This document shows positions 43,603 through 51,751 of a stretch of 64,000 nucleotides of DNA, piece after piece. Position numbers and translations under genes: made by a program. The notes below the pieces were generated by a model. The model did no database searches. It saw only the letters and a program-made list of their open reading frames with translations, and had not been told where the DNA came from. The first letter of the stretch is position 1; each line of letters starts with the position of its first letter. Where the stretch lies: NCBI GenBank assembly GCA_024637115.1, contig JAGXFU010000011.1, positions 62,001-126,000 of the forward strand, in the 5' to 3' direction. Source of the stretch: Actinomycetes bacterium (GTDB lineage Bacteria; Actinomycetota; Coriobacteriia; Anaerosomatales; JAGXFU01).

Positions 43603-43875
43603 CTAGCCTTCTGACCGGTCCTTCACTTCATCGGCCTTATCGGCCACCTTGTCACTCAGATCCCCGGCCTTGTTGCTCGCCCTGTCGCGCGCGTCATCGA
43701 GCTTGTCCTTAAGGTCGTCCTTCACGGCCTCGACTGCCTGCTTCGTTTTCGCGGATGCCTGATCGAACTTGCCCTCCGCTTCGAGCTTGTCGTTATCGGT
43801 CTTGTCTCCGACCCACTCCTTTACCTTCCCTGCTGCTTCATCGGTTGAATGCTTGATTTTGTCGTCGAATCCCAT
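43603..43875 (-). CDS. CsbD-like stress protein with LEA-like tail
   Basis: 90 residues from ATG 43875 (GGAG 6 nt upstream). Residues 1 to about 57 match CsbD-like proteins (DDKIKHSTDEAAGKVKEWVG, LEAEGKFDQA). The C-terminal third is very rich in Lys/Asp/Ala (DKLDDARDRASNKAGDLSD), like a group 3 LEA protein. CsbD is a general-stress protein of unknown mechanism in Bacillus. The same strand carries the collagen-like gene upstream. Confidence 0.88.
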   Translation of the reverse strand: MGFDDKIKHSTDEAAGKVKEWVGDKTDNDKLEAEGKFDQASAKTKQAVEAVKDDLKDKLDDARDRASNKAGDLSDKVADKADEVKDRSEG

Positions 43876-43950
43876 CGTGAACTCCATTTCATCGGGCAAG
43901 AACACTGATAGGTACATTCCCGAGTCAAGCGCTCTTGGACCGACGACGCG

Positions 43951-43990
43951 GTCAGGGGCGGTGCTCCCCTTCGGAAACACCGCCCCTGAC
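43951..43990. repeat. Long perfect hairpin
   Basis: 13-bp arms GTCAGGGGCGGTG / CACCGCCCCTGAC with a 14-nt loop, between the collagen-like and CsbD genes. A terminator without a T-run is possible for the collagen-like gene. Confidence 0.7.
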
Positions 43991-44102
43991 GTTAGGGTTC
44001 GATGGTCAGACTTGCTAGATGTGCTTGTTACTGTGGCGAAACACAGCTGATGATCCTTTGCGCCAATCCGATCAGAGCGCTCGACCACGCGCGATCCTCG
44101 GT

Positions 44103-44375
44103 TCAGGGCGTGGTCTCCGTCGAGCCCGGTGCCCCGGGCGCGCCCGCAGCGCCATCGGCACCAGGTGCCCCCGTCGATCCCGGCGTGCCGGGTGTTCCCG
44201 GAGTCCCTTGCACTGGCCCGGGCTGCATCATGTTGATGACCCGGGGCCCGCCCATGTAGCCGTTGAAGAAGAAGAACCCGAGGACGAGCAGGCCGATGAC
44301 GACTATCGCCACGACCGCGATAAGGGCGACGTTGTTTCCCGACTGATCTGTTTGTTCGCGCATGACGGTAGCCAT
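44103..44375 (-). CDS. Membrane-anchored collagen-like microprotein
   Basis: 90 residues from ATG 44375 (GAGG about 9 nt upstream). A short cytoplasmic N-terminus (1-15) precedes one transmembrane helix (about 17-40, ALIAVVAIVVIGLLVLGFFFF). The rest is an extracytoplasmic segment ending in Gly-x-Pro-type repeats (GTPGTPGTPGSTGAPGADG, then AAGAPGAPG). About nine Gly-X-Y triplets is short for a stable collagen helix. It may be a surface spike or a linker. Function unknown. Confidence 0.8.
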   Translation of the reverse strand: MATVMREQTDQSGNNVALIAVVAIVVIGLLVLGFFFFNGYMGGPRVINMMQPGPVQGTPGTPGTPGSTGAPGADGAAGAPGAPGSTETTP

Positions 44376-44618
44376 GTTCGTTGGTCCTCTCGCCATGCTG
44401 ACGGTCCGATGCTGCGCACCGGGTCCGTATGGAGTAGTTCCCCGCCACGCAACGCGGGGAAACCTGCGCGACGTTCGTGGAAGCCTCGGGACAGGCGGAA
44501 GCCGTCGAAACGAGTACAGTCGATTGGCAAAACGCGACGTACAGACAAAGTTGGTCATCGGACTGCCAGGCGCGCCTCCATGCGCACAGCCAGTCACACT
44601 GACCGGAGGGAACTGCAC

Positions 44619-44855
44619 ATGGACACTCGCGAAGTCAGTCTGGACAACCGTCCGGTCGAGATGGGTATGAGCCTTCCGTCTGTCGGATGCATGAAAGGTA
44701 CATTCCCAGTGTGCGCTCCGGGGGGGTGCACGAAGTCAGGAACCATCGCTCGCGGGAACCATGATGCGGACGCTCACCACCCAGATGAGCCGCTCCAACG
44801 CGTCCGCTCCTTTGGGTGCCCAAGAGGGTCTTTCTGCGCGTCCCCCGCTGGGTGA
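44619..44855 (+). CDS. Doubtful small ORF in a 543-nt gap
   Basis: Between 44376 and 44918 no clear gene is seen. This reading frame (78 residues) has a fair GGAGGG 8-9 nt before ATG 44619 and four Cys (GCMKG, PVCAP, GGCTK, GCPRG plus FCASP). It has no recognisable domain, and its codon use is not obviously selected. I list it only because the gap is otherwise unexplained. Confidence 0.25.
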   Translation: MDTREVSLDNRPVEMGMSLPSVGCMKGTFPVCAPGGCTKSGTIARGNHDADAHHPDEPLQRVRSFGCPRGSFCASPAG

Positions 44856-44918
44856 CGGCGCTTGGGAATGAATCAAGAGTAGGCTCAGGCGCCGAGAAGT
44901 CCCGAAGGTGGCGAAAAC

Positions 44919-45419
44919 GTGTCCGCTGCACAGCGAAATAGGTCCACTACACCGCCTTATGACGTCTCGTCCATCACCGACCAATTGTTCATCGCATCGC
45001 GGCCTCGAGCTCGTCACGTCCAGCACCTCCGCGGCTTGGGTGTCGACCTGGTGCTCAGCATGATATGGTTCGCGCCCCCGCGCGCCTTGACGCGCCCGCC
45101 GTTTCACCTGATGCGACTGCCCAACTTCGACAGCCCACTCTGGCCAATCCCACTGTTCATGCTGCGACGTGGCGCTGCCGCCGCAGTCCTGGTGCTCGCC
45201 GCGGGCGGCCGCGTGCTCGTGTATTGCCGAGCAGGCCGCCACCGAAGCGTGCTCATGGCATCGTGCATCCTGATCGCCACAGGCATGACCGCTGACGAGG
45301 CGATGGAAATGATCATCGCCCATCGACCAGTCGCAGATCCGCATGCGAATCACATTGAGAGACGCATCAGGGCGTTCGAGAGGAATTGGATTCGGCGCCA
45401 GAGGCCCGCGACATCGTAA
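44919..45419 (+). CDS. Dual-specificity protein phosphatase-like
   Basis: 166 residues, soluble. The Cys-x5-Arg phosphatase signature is VYCRAGRHRSV, with C103 and R109. The likely general acid is D71 in LPNFDSPLWP, at the expected spacing. The N-terminal SSITDQLFIASRPR is the typical DSP start. His precedes Cys in most members, whereas here it is Tyr. Start GTG 44919 lacks a strong site. It precedes the lipid kinase gene by 63 nt. Substrates may be phosphoproteins, phospholipids or RNA 5' ends. Confidence 0.8.
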   Translation: MSAAQRNRSTTPPYDVSSITDQLFIASRPRARHVQHLRGLGVDLVLSMIWFAPPRALTRPPFHLMRLPNFDSPLWPIPLFMLRRGAAAAVLVLAAGGRVLVYCRAGRHRSVLMASCILIATGMTADEAMEMIIAHRPVADPHANHIERRIRAFERNWIRRQRPATS

Positions 45420-45482
45420 GGGCCGCCTTGTCGGCGCCAACGTGGAGCTGCTCGATCGTCACGAGGAATGGGAGCAAACGAT

Positions 45483-46370
45483 ATGCGCGTGAAGGTGATC
45501 ATCAATCCCGCCGCCGGTCAAGCGGAGCCGATACTAAGTGTGCTAGACGACGTGTTCGCCGAGGGCGGAATCGAGTGGGACGTCGCCCTCACGCACAAGA
45601 CCGGCGACGGTACGAGGGAGACCCTCACCGCTGCCGACAAAGGCTACGACTTCATCGGCGTGTACGGCGGAGACGGAACGATCACAGAGGTTGCCTCGGC
45701 CTTGGCGGAGGGAGGACCGCCTATGCTCGTGCTGCCTGGTGGCACCGGCAACGCGTTGGCTGAGGACCTGGGCATCCCTCCGACACTGGCCGAAGCGGCG
45801 GCGCTGGTGAACAGTGACGCGAGCGAGGTCAGGCGGGTAGATATGGGACGGTCCGGCGATTGCTGGTTCGTGTTGCGGCTCACCATGGGGCTCGAAGCGT
45901 CGATGGTGGCGGCGGCTACACGACAGTTGAAGGACCGATACGGGTGGCTCGCGTACGCGTTCGCTGGCATGCAGGCAATCTCAAACGCGCCGATGGCCAT
46001 GTACACCATCGAAGCTGACGGCACTACAGCCGAGTGCGAAGGAATCGCAGCGATTGTCGCCAACTCGGCAGCAACCGGTGTCGCAGGGGCGCGAATCGCC
46101 AATGACGTCAGCGTCTCGGACGGGTTTCTAGATCTGGTCGTCCTGAAGAACACCGATCTGCCCGGCCTGCTCGGGGCAGCGGTGGCGAGCGCTCGTGAGC
46201 AGCCGTCCTCGCTGTTGAGCCACTGGCGCGGCAGGGAGATCCATGTGCAGGCCAACCCAGCCCAGACTGTTTTGGCCGACGGTGAAGAGGCAGGCTCGAC
46301 ACCGATAAGCGTGTCGATCGTACCCGGCGCCATTGGCGTAGTGGTGCCAAAGCAACACCCGCCTGCCTAG
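45483..46370 (+). CDS. Diacylglycerol/lipid kinase (YegS/DgkB family)
   Basis: 295 residues from ATG 45483 (GGGAG 8 nt upstream); an in-frame ATG at 45468 is too close to its purine run. N-terminal nucleotide-binding half: VKVIINPAAGQ, VYGGDGTITEVASAL with the GGDGT motif, and LPGGTGNALAEDLGI. C-terminal lipid-binding half: NDVSVSDGFLDLVVLKN, then ILADGEE-like VLADGEEAG. It probably phosphorylates diacylglycerol or a related lipid at the membrane. It is paired with the phosphatase upstream. Confidence 0.9.
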   Translation: MRVKVIINPAAGQAEPILSVLDDVFAEGGIEWDVALTHKTGDGTRETLTAADKGYDFIGVYGGDGTITEVASALAEGGPPMLVLPGGTGNALAEDLGIPPTLAEAAALVNSDASEVRRVDMGRSGDCWFVLRLTMGLEASMVAAATRQLKDRYGWLAYAFAGMQAISNAPMAMYTIEADGTTAECEGIAAIVANSAATGVAGARIANDVSVSDGFLDLVVLKNTDLPGLLGAAVASAREQPSSLLSHWRGREIHVQANPAQTVLADGEEAGSTPISVSIVPGAIGVVVPKQHPPA

Positions 46371-46520
46371 ACCGACCGAACAGCAATGGCCTCAGCGAAC
46401 CAGTAGCATCGATCAAGTTGTTCCGCCGCGGCCCCTAGAGACGACGACCTCATCGCGCTCGCAGATGTCGCCGAGGTACACACGAACGTGACCTCGATCA
46501 TCGAGAGTCCCCTTCTCGCG

Positions 46521-48728
46521 TCACCGAGGCGGTGGACCCGCCTGCGCGGCGACGTATTCCCCGTACCAGGCCATGGCGGCGAGGGCGCGCACCGCGGCGA
46601 CCGGTGAGTAGAGGATGACCGGATCGTGTCGTGCGCTGCCCGGGAAGGTCGCAGCCTCGACCGGGCGCAAAGGCACGTTGATGATTGGCTTTCCGGTGCT
46701 CGCCATGAGCTCGGTTACACGCTCGAGAAAAGCGATTTCGGCAGGGTTGAAGCTGCCGCGACCGGGTCCGCCCGGTGCGCCCGCGGACACCTGGTCGTCT
46801 GACGTCCAGCCGGTGGACGGGCTTCGGAGGATGCCCAGGACGACTACGGCATCCACCGACTCGCTCTCGGCGAGCGCCGTCAGTGCATGGCTTGCAAGGT
46901 CCGGGCCGATGGCAGCCACAAGGTCGACCGGGTTGCTGCGGCACCAGTAGCCAGGCAAGAGCTCATCCAGCTCGGCGAGGACGCAAGGTTCAAGCGGCGC
47001 CAGCTCGAGGTCGTTGCGCGCCACCTCGTCCGCAGCGAGCACGCCCCAGCCTCCTCCCAGCGTCATGACCGCCACACGGCGGCCGGCCGGTAGGGGGAGA
47101 GCGCTGAGACACAGCGCCAGGTCCATGCTCTCGTCCGGGCCGGTGCGCACAAGACAGCCCGTCTGAGCGGCCGCGGCCATGAAGACGTCGGCCCCGCCGG
47201 CCATGGCGCCGGTGTGCGATGCGGCAGCGCGGCATCCGTACTCCGTCAGCCCGCCACGCAGCACCACTACGGGCTTCTTGGGCGTGATGCGGCGCATCAC
47301 GTCAAGGAAGCGCCGACCGTTGCCGATGCCTTCGAGGTAGACCAGGGCGGCGACGGTCTGCGGGTCGTCTCCCAGCGCGTCCAGCACGTCAAGTGCGCTG
47401 GTAGCTGCTTGGTTGCCGACCGACACATACTTGTCGATGCCGACGCCGCGTCGCTCTGCCCTAGTGACGAGCTGCACGCCGATGTTGCCGGACTGGGAGA
47501 CGATGCTCAATCCCCCGGCCTGCGGCCGCAACTCCAGGAAGCCGACGGCGTGGAGCCGGCTGTGCGTCGCGAGCAGACCCATGCAGTTGGGGCCGACGAG
47601 TGTGACGCCTGCGGTCCTGGCGGTCTCGATCAGCTCCGCCTCCGCGGCGACTCCCGCCTCTCCCGCCTCCGCAAAACCTGCGGCCACCACGAGCGCGTTG
47701 GGAATCCCGCGCGCGCCACACTGCTCGATCACAGCATTCACGTGAGTGGACCCCAGCGCTACCAGCGCCAGGTCCGGGACCTCCGGCAGATCCGCGATAC
47801 TGCCGTACGCTGGCAGACCCTGCACGCTGCCGCCACGGCCGTTCACGGGGTAGATGGGGCCGGCGAACCCGCCCTCGATGAGGTTTCGGAGGAGGGACCC
47901 GCCCCACTTGGAAACGTCGCTCGAGGCGCCAACGACCGTGACGGCGCGCGGTGCGAATAGACGCGTCAGATCCGGCGACGACGTGACACGCGGGCTGGGC
48001 GCGGACGCGCCTGACGCCGCAGCGGGATCGAGGATCACGAGCGCGTCGGCGGCCACCGGCGACACGCCTTGCACGATGAGGGGGTTCACGTCGATCTCGG
48101 CCACTGCCGGATGGTCCTCGGCGATGAGCGCGAGCGCATGGATTGCTCGGGCCAGTGACGCGCGATCCACGGGCGGCAGGCCGCGGAACTCACCGAGCAG
48201 CGCGCTCGCCCTGATACCCGCGAGCATTCCCTCGATGTCCCGGTCTTCCAAAGGCGTCACTCCAAGCGTGAAGTCCTTGTGGGCCTCGGCGAAGATGCCT
48301 CCGATTCCGAAGACGATGACAGGACCGAAGAGAGGGTCACGCTTCATGCCGATCATGAACTCACGTGCCCCCCGAACCATCCGTTCGACCAGGAGCGCGG
48401 TGCCTTTGCCTTGGTTAGACGCCAGAAGCGAGCCAGCAGCTGTGCGGACGGCCTCGTCCCCACGGAGGTCCAGCGCGACCAGTCCATGCTCCGTCTTGTG
48501 GCTGATGTGCGACCCAATCGCCTTGACGACCACGGGTCCGTCGAGCTCTTGGGCGATGGCTGCGGCCTCGTCCTCGGTGTGTGCGATCCCGCCCTCGGGG
48601 ACGCCGATCCCGTAGCCGGCGAGCAACGTCTTCGACTGCCACTCGTCCAGCGCGCCGAGACTTTGGGCCATGGCCGTGGCGACGACTGCGGCCGCTTCGC
48701 GTTTGGCGCCTGCCGATCCTGTCACCAT
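46521..48728 (-). CDS. NDP-forming acyl-CoA synthetase, beta-alpha fusion
   Basis: 735 residues that make ATP (or GTP) from acyl-CoA, or the reverse. The N-terminal ATP-grasp beta part (about 20-235) contains GPVVVKAIGSHISHKTEHG and GPVIVFGIGGIFAE. The CoA-binding alpha part follows (about 258 onward; APRAVTVVGASSDVSKWGG), then the succinyl-CoA-ligase-like flavodoxin domain with the phosphohistidine in RAAASHTGAMAGGAD. Order beta-alpha is the reverse of PatZ-type proteins, and no GNAT domain is attached. The gene is clearly more GC-rich than most of the window. A promoter lies at 48844-48871. Acid substrate unknown (acetate, propionate or aryl acids). Confidence 0.9.
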   Translation of the reverse strand: MVTGSAGAKREAAAVVATAMAQSLGALDEWQSKTLLAGYGIGVPEGGIAHTEDEAAAIAQELDGPVVVKAIGSHISHKTEHGLVALDLRGDEAVRTAAGSLLASNQGKGTALLVERMVRGAREFMIGMKRDPLFGPVIVFGIGGIFAEAHKDFTLGVTPLEDRDIEGMLAGIRASALLGEFRGLPPVDRASLARAIHALALIAEDHPAVAEIDVNPLIVQGVSPVAADALVILDPAAASGASAPSPRVTSSPDLTRLFAPRAVTVVGASSDVSKWGGSLLRNLIEGGFAGPIYPVNGRGGSVQGLPAYGSIADLPEVPDLALVALGSTHVNAVIEQCGARGIPNALVVAAGFAEAGEAGVAAEAELIETARTAGVTLVGPNCMGLLATHSRLHAVGFLELRPQAGGLSIVSQSGNIGVQLVTRAERRGVGIDKYVSVGNQAATSALDVLDALGDDPQTVAALVYLEGIGNGRRFLDVMRRITPKKPVVVLRGGLTEYGCRAAASHTGAMAGGADVFMAAAAQTGCLVRTGPDESMDLALCLSALPLPAGRRVAVMTLGGGWGVLAADEVARNDLELAPLEPCVLAELDELLPGYWCRSNPVDLVAAIGPDLASHALTALAESESVDAVVVLGILRSPSTGWTSDDQVSAGAPGGPGRGSFNPAEIAFLERVTELMASTGKPIINVPLRPVEAATFPGSARHDPVILYSPVAAVRALAAMAWYGEYVAAQAGPPPR

Positions 48729-48843
48729 GCCGCGCCCACCCGGGCTCGCGTTCGTTCTCCCCTACACAGTCGCACCATGACATATACTCCCATGTTCCGG
48801 AGGCTCTGCGGCGACGCTCCACGTTCCGAGAGCCGCTCCTCGT

Positions 48844-48871
48844 AGTATAGGGAGTGGTCTTGTCGACTCAA
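48844..48871 (-). promoter_or_regulatory. Sigma-70-type promoter of the acyl-CoA synthetase gene
   Basis: Minus strand TTGAGT (48871-48866), 16-nt spacer, TATACT (48849-48844). The predicted start leaves a leader of about 110 nt before ATG 48728. Confidence 0.6.
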
Positions 48872-49002
48872 GCGTGAGCGTGGTGGCAGCAACGGGCGCG
48901 GATATGCGCCCACCGGCGCCTAGCGCCCGTCCGCCACGCCGAACGAGACTCGCTTGTAACCACTCTCAGACGCATGTCGCGGACATTCCCGCTGGTAACA
49001 AA

Positions 49003-49028
49003 ACGAGGCACCCCAAAGGATGCCTCGT
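49003..49028 (-). terminator. Terminator hairpin C
   Basis: ACGAGGCA / TGCCTCGT stem with a 10-nt loop, followed on the minus strand by TTTTGTT. It is downstream of the hemerythrin gene and 8 nt from repeat copy C. Confidence 0.75.
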
Positions 49029-49036
49029 GCATTCGC

Positions 49037-49070
49037 TGGTCGGACTTAGTGGACGCGTTTGTAACCGCGG
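49037..49070 (-). repeat. Dispersed tRNA-3'-end-like repeat, copy C
   Basis: Plus strand TGGTCGGACTTAGTGGACGC followed by GTTTGTAACCGCGG. It is nearly identical to copy A in its first 26 nt and to copy B over 34 nt. On the minus strand it ends in CCGACCA like tRNA-Pro. Confidence 0.7.
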
Positions 49071-49141
49071 CAAGGCATTCACGGTGCCAGCCTTGAAACA
49101 GAGGAGCCGACTTGAATGACTGCCCGCTCTGGTCTCCACGA

Positions 49142-49732
49142 CTAGGAGAGATATGCTTCCGACAGACGGTCGAGCAGCGCGTGGAAGGACTCGTGCACTC
49201 CCCCTCCCACCACCTCGCGTTCGATTCGCTCGTATCCTTCTACGAGCTCCTCCTGCGCATTCGGTGGTAGTTCGCGGTCGGCCACATCGAAGCAGTCGCT
49301 CTCCTCGCGAGCGATGTGCTCACGAAGCAGCCGCGTGTAGCCGGACACGGCATCGGCGAGTGCAGAGTTCGCGGATTCATCACCATCTAGAAGGCGCTGC
49401 ACCAGCGTGGCGAGTCGTGACACCGAGCCGCGTCCCTGCGCGTGGTCCGCGAGAAGAGAGACGATGACCTCCTCAACAGCGAGCATGCCCGCAGTGCGAA
49501 TCGCCGGGAAGAGCAGCTGCTCCTCCTTCGTGTGATGGCACTTGTCCACAAAGACCCGGAGAAACTCGATCGTCTGCAAGATGTCGTCGATACTCGGCCG
49601 TTCGCCCCTTTGGGCGGCAGCAGCCATCGCATCCATGATGTCGAGCATCCGGCCAACTCCCGCGTGCTCGGATCTTAGGTCGGCAGTAGCCTGCAAGTTG
49701 ATCACCTCTGAATTCTCATCGCAATCATCCAT
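49142..49732 (-). CDS. Hemerythrin-like (HHE) protein
   Basis: 196 residues, four-helix bundle with a di-iron ligand set: H23 (SEHAG), H66/H67 and E71 (KCHHTKEEQ), H97 (LADHAQG), H139 and E143 (LREHIAREESDCF). A C-terminal helix extension covers about 150-196. HHE proteins bind O2 or respond to NO and oxygen in anaerobes. ATG 49732 has a weak site. It is followed by repeat C and a terminator, and preceded by the tRNA-Pro unit on the same strand. Confidence 0.88.
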   Translation of the reverse strand: MDDCDENSEVINLQATADLRSEHAGVGRMLDIMDAMAAAAQRGERPSIDDILQTIEFLRVFVDKCHHTKEEQLLFPAIRTAGMLAVEEVIVSLLADHAQGRGSVSRLATLVQRLLDGDESANSALADAVSGYTRLLREHIAREESDCFDVADRELPPNAQEELVEGYERIEREVVGGGVHESFHALLDRLSEAYLS

Positions 49733-49826
49733 TGTCCGCTAGAAACCTGATTCAGGGGAGCAACGCCTTGAACCCTAATGGCGTTCATACCCTGGGTGAG
49801 ACGCCACACAACAGCAGGCAAACGAA

Positions 49827-49850
49827 ACGGGGCACCCGAAGGTGCCCCGT
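49827..49850 (-). terminator. Terminator of tRNA-Pro
   Basis: Minus strand ACGGGGCACC-TTCG-GGTGCCCCGT, a perfect 10-bp stem with a UUCG tetraloop, then TTCGTTTG. It lies 9 nt after the CCA end. Confidence 0.92.
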
Positions 49851-49859
49851 CAAATCTAA

Positions 49860-49936
<77 letters not shown>

Positions 49937-50022
49937 ATCGATATGCCAACAAGCGGCAAGGCAGTATCTTACGGGGGCGAGCCGCTCGGTTCAAGGGGCA
50001 ACTCGCCACAAACGTCAGATCG

Positions 50023-50382
50023 TCACGTATCAGAGACCTTTTCAGAATCGGTGCCGCCCCGATATGTGAGCACCGTGACGTCCTCAACCGTGATGAGTCC
50101 GGCCCCGATCATCGCATCGTACATCTCCGCGAGCGCGGTGATCCGGTCTGGTCGGTCAATCACATGGATCATGAGCGGCAGGTCCATCGACATGCGTGTC
50201 CCATGCTTCGCGTATTCACGGCTCGTGGCACCGTATCCGCCGTAGCCGCGCAACACACTCGCGCCAGAGCAGCCTGCGCTGCGCGCCTGGTCGAGCAGGG
50301 CCTGCCACAGAGGCCCGCCATCGTAGACGTCCGCTTCTCCGATATACACAGATAGTTTCTTGGCATTTCCCAAAAGAGGCAT
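50023..50382 (-). CDS. DUF190 PII-like protein
   Basis: 119 residues from ATG 50382 (GGGAG about 8 nt upstream). DUF190 landmarks: KKLSVYIGEAD, GPLWQALLDQARSAGCSGASVLRGYGGYG, MSMDLPLMIHVIDRPDRI. The fold is that of PII signal proteins, and some members sit beside fluoride exporters, although none is here. It lies 11 nt downstream of coaBC on the same strand. The function is unknown; it probably binds a nucleotide or metabolite as a trimer. Confidence 0.9.
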   Translation of the reverse strand: MPLLGNAKKLSVYIGEADVYDGGPLWQALLDQARSAGCSGASVLRGYGGYGATSREYAKHGTRMSMDLPLMIHVIDRPDRITALAEMYDAMIGAGLITVEDVTVLTYRGGTDSEKVSDT

Positions 50383-50393
50383 GACTCTTCTCC

Positions 50394-51617
50394 CTAAAGA
50401 CGGATATCGCGTTCGCACAGAAGCCGGGAGAGTTCATCGGCGATACTCCGTGCGATCACGCGCTTGCTCGCGGTGGGCAGTTCTCGTGTACCGTGCCGGT
50501 CGACCAGTATCACCTTGTTCATGTCGCCACCAAAACCTAGGCCCGGTACCGACACGTCATTAGCAACTACGAGATCGAGGTTCTTTGATTCGAGCTTGAG
50601 GCGGGCATACTGCTCGACATCCTGGGTCTCGGCGGCAAAGCCGATCAGGACTGTGTCGATCTTGTCCTCGCCGAGCCCTTCAAGGATGTCGGGATTGCGA
50701 ACGAGACGGACACTATCGGGCGCCTCGCCCTTCTTGACCTTGTCCGAGGAGAATACCTCGGGACGGAAGTCCGAGACCGCAGCCGTCGCGATGACGGCGT
50801 CGGCATCTCCGAACGCTCGGCGAACCGCCGCCTGCATCTCCAAAGCCGTAGTGACGCGTACGGTGTCGACCTCGAAGGGATCCGACAGCGCGGTAGGACC
50901 ACTCACCAGCGTCACTCGCGCACCGCGTCTGGCGCACTCCTCGGCAATCGCATAGCCGGTCTTGCCACTGCTTGCGTTGCCTATGAAGCGGACGGGGTCG
51001 ATCGGCTCATAGGTCGGGCCGGCCGTCACCAGCACGTGGCGATCGGAAAGATCGAGCGAGCGCGACAGCTCGTAGCGCACCGCATCCATGATGTCTTCAA
51101 GAGGTGCCAGTCTTCCCTCCCCCACATCACCGCAGGCGAGCTCTCCGCTCTCGGGCTCTACAATGACCGCACCTCGGTCGCGAAGGGTCTGGAGATTCGC
51201 ACGAGTAGCCTCTGCCCGCCACATGTGGGTGTTCATCGCGGGTGCTATGACGAGGGTAGCCTCGGTCGCGAGCGCAGTTGTGGTGAGAATATCATCAGCG
51301 CGTCCCTGCGCCAATTTGGCGATTACGTTGGCGGTCGCTGGAGCGATCACGAACACGTCGGCTTCCTCGGCAAGCGAGATGTGATGCACCGGAGACGAGC
51401 CGGGGTCATCCCACAGCGAGACGGCGACCGGCTGATCAGTCAAGGTGCGCAACGTGAGCGGACCCACGAAGTGCGTGGCTGCTTCGGTCATCACGGCCTT
51501 GACGCGAATACCCTCCCGCATCAGCGCACGCGTGAGTTCGCACGCTTTGTACGCAGCGATGCAGCCCGTGATGCCCAGGACCACGGTCTGTACAGATGTG
51601 TCATGCGTTGAACCCAA
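50394..51617 (-). CDS. coaBC: Phosphopantothenoylcysteine decarboxylase/phosphopantothenate-cysteine ligase
   Basis: Bifunctional enzyme of coenzyme A synthesis, 407 residues from TTG 51617 with GGGAGG 6 nt upstream; a start at 51707 would add 30 residues without conservation. CoaC flavoprotein part (about 10-185): VVLGITGCIAAYKACEL, VMTEAATHFVGPLTLRTL, IAPATANVIAKLAQGRADD, and the conserved APAMNTHMW. CoaB part (about 195-400): HVLVTAGPTYEPIDPVRFIGNASSG, ATAAVSDFRPE and the C-terminal VANDVSVPGLGFGGDMNKVILVD. Complete. Confidence 0.95.
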   Translation of the reverse strand: MGSTHDTSVQTVVLGITGCIAAYKACELTRALMREGIRVKAVMTEAATHFVGPLTLRTLTDQPVAVSLWDDPGSSPVHHISLAEEADVFVIAPATANVIAKLAQGRADDILTTTALATEATLVIAPAMNTHMWRAEATRANLQTLRDRGAVIVEPESGELACGDVGEGRLAPLEDIMDAVRYELSRSLDLSDRHVLVTAGPTYEPIDPVRFIGNASSGKTGYAIAEECARRGARVTLVSGPTALSDPFEVDTVRVTTALEMQAAVRRAFGDADAVIATAAVSDFRPEVFSSDKVKKGEAPDSVRLVRNPDILEGLGEDKIDTVLIGFAAETQDVEQYARLKLESKNLDLVVANDVSVPGLGFGGDMNKVILVDRHGTRELPTASKRVIARSIADELSRLLCERDIRL

Positions 51618-51751
51618 CGAAACCTCCCGCGTGGACCATTTTGAGATTATCGCATGTAAGACCCGTGAAGCACGCGCGGAACGGGAATGAATGATATTGA
51701 GCGCCATACGTGGCGCTCGTGCACTGCACTGTTCCTTCCCGAGGAGGCGCT

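Larger units (their letters stand above)
48729..49141. other. 413-nt intergenic region with promoter, terminator and repeat C
   Basis: Holds the acyl-CoA synthetase leader (about 110 nt) and promoter, then terminator C and repeat copy C below the hemerythrin gene. I see no gene in it. Confidence 0.6.

Noticed and set aside
47214-48615. Long plus-strand frames opposite the acyl-CoA synthetase
   Set aside because: GC-rich third positions of the minus-strand gene leave the antisense frames open; nothing conserved is encoded.
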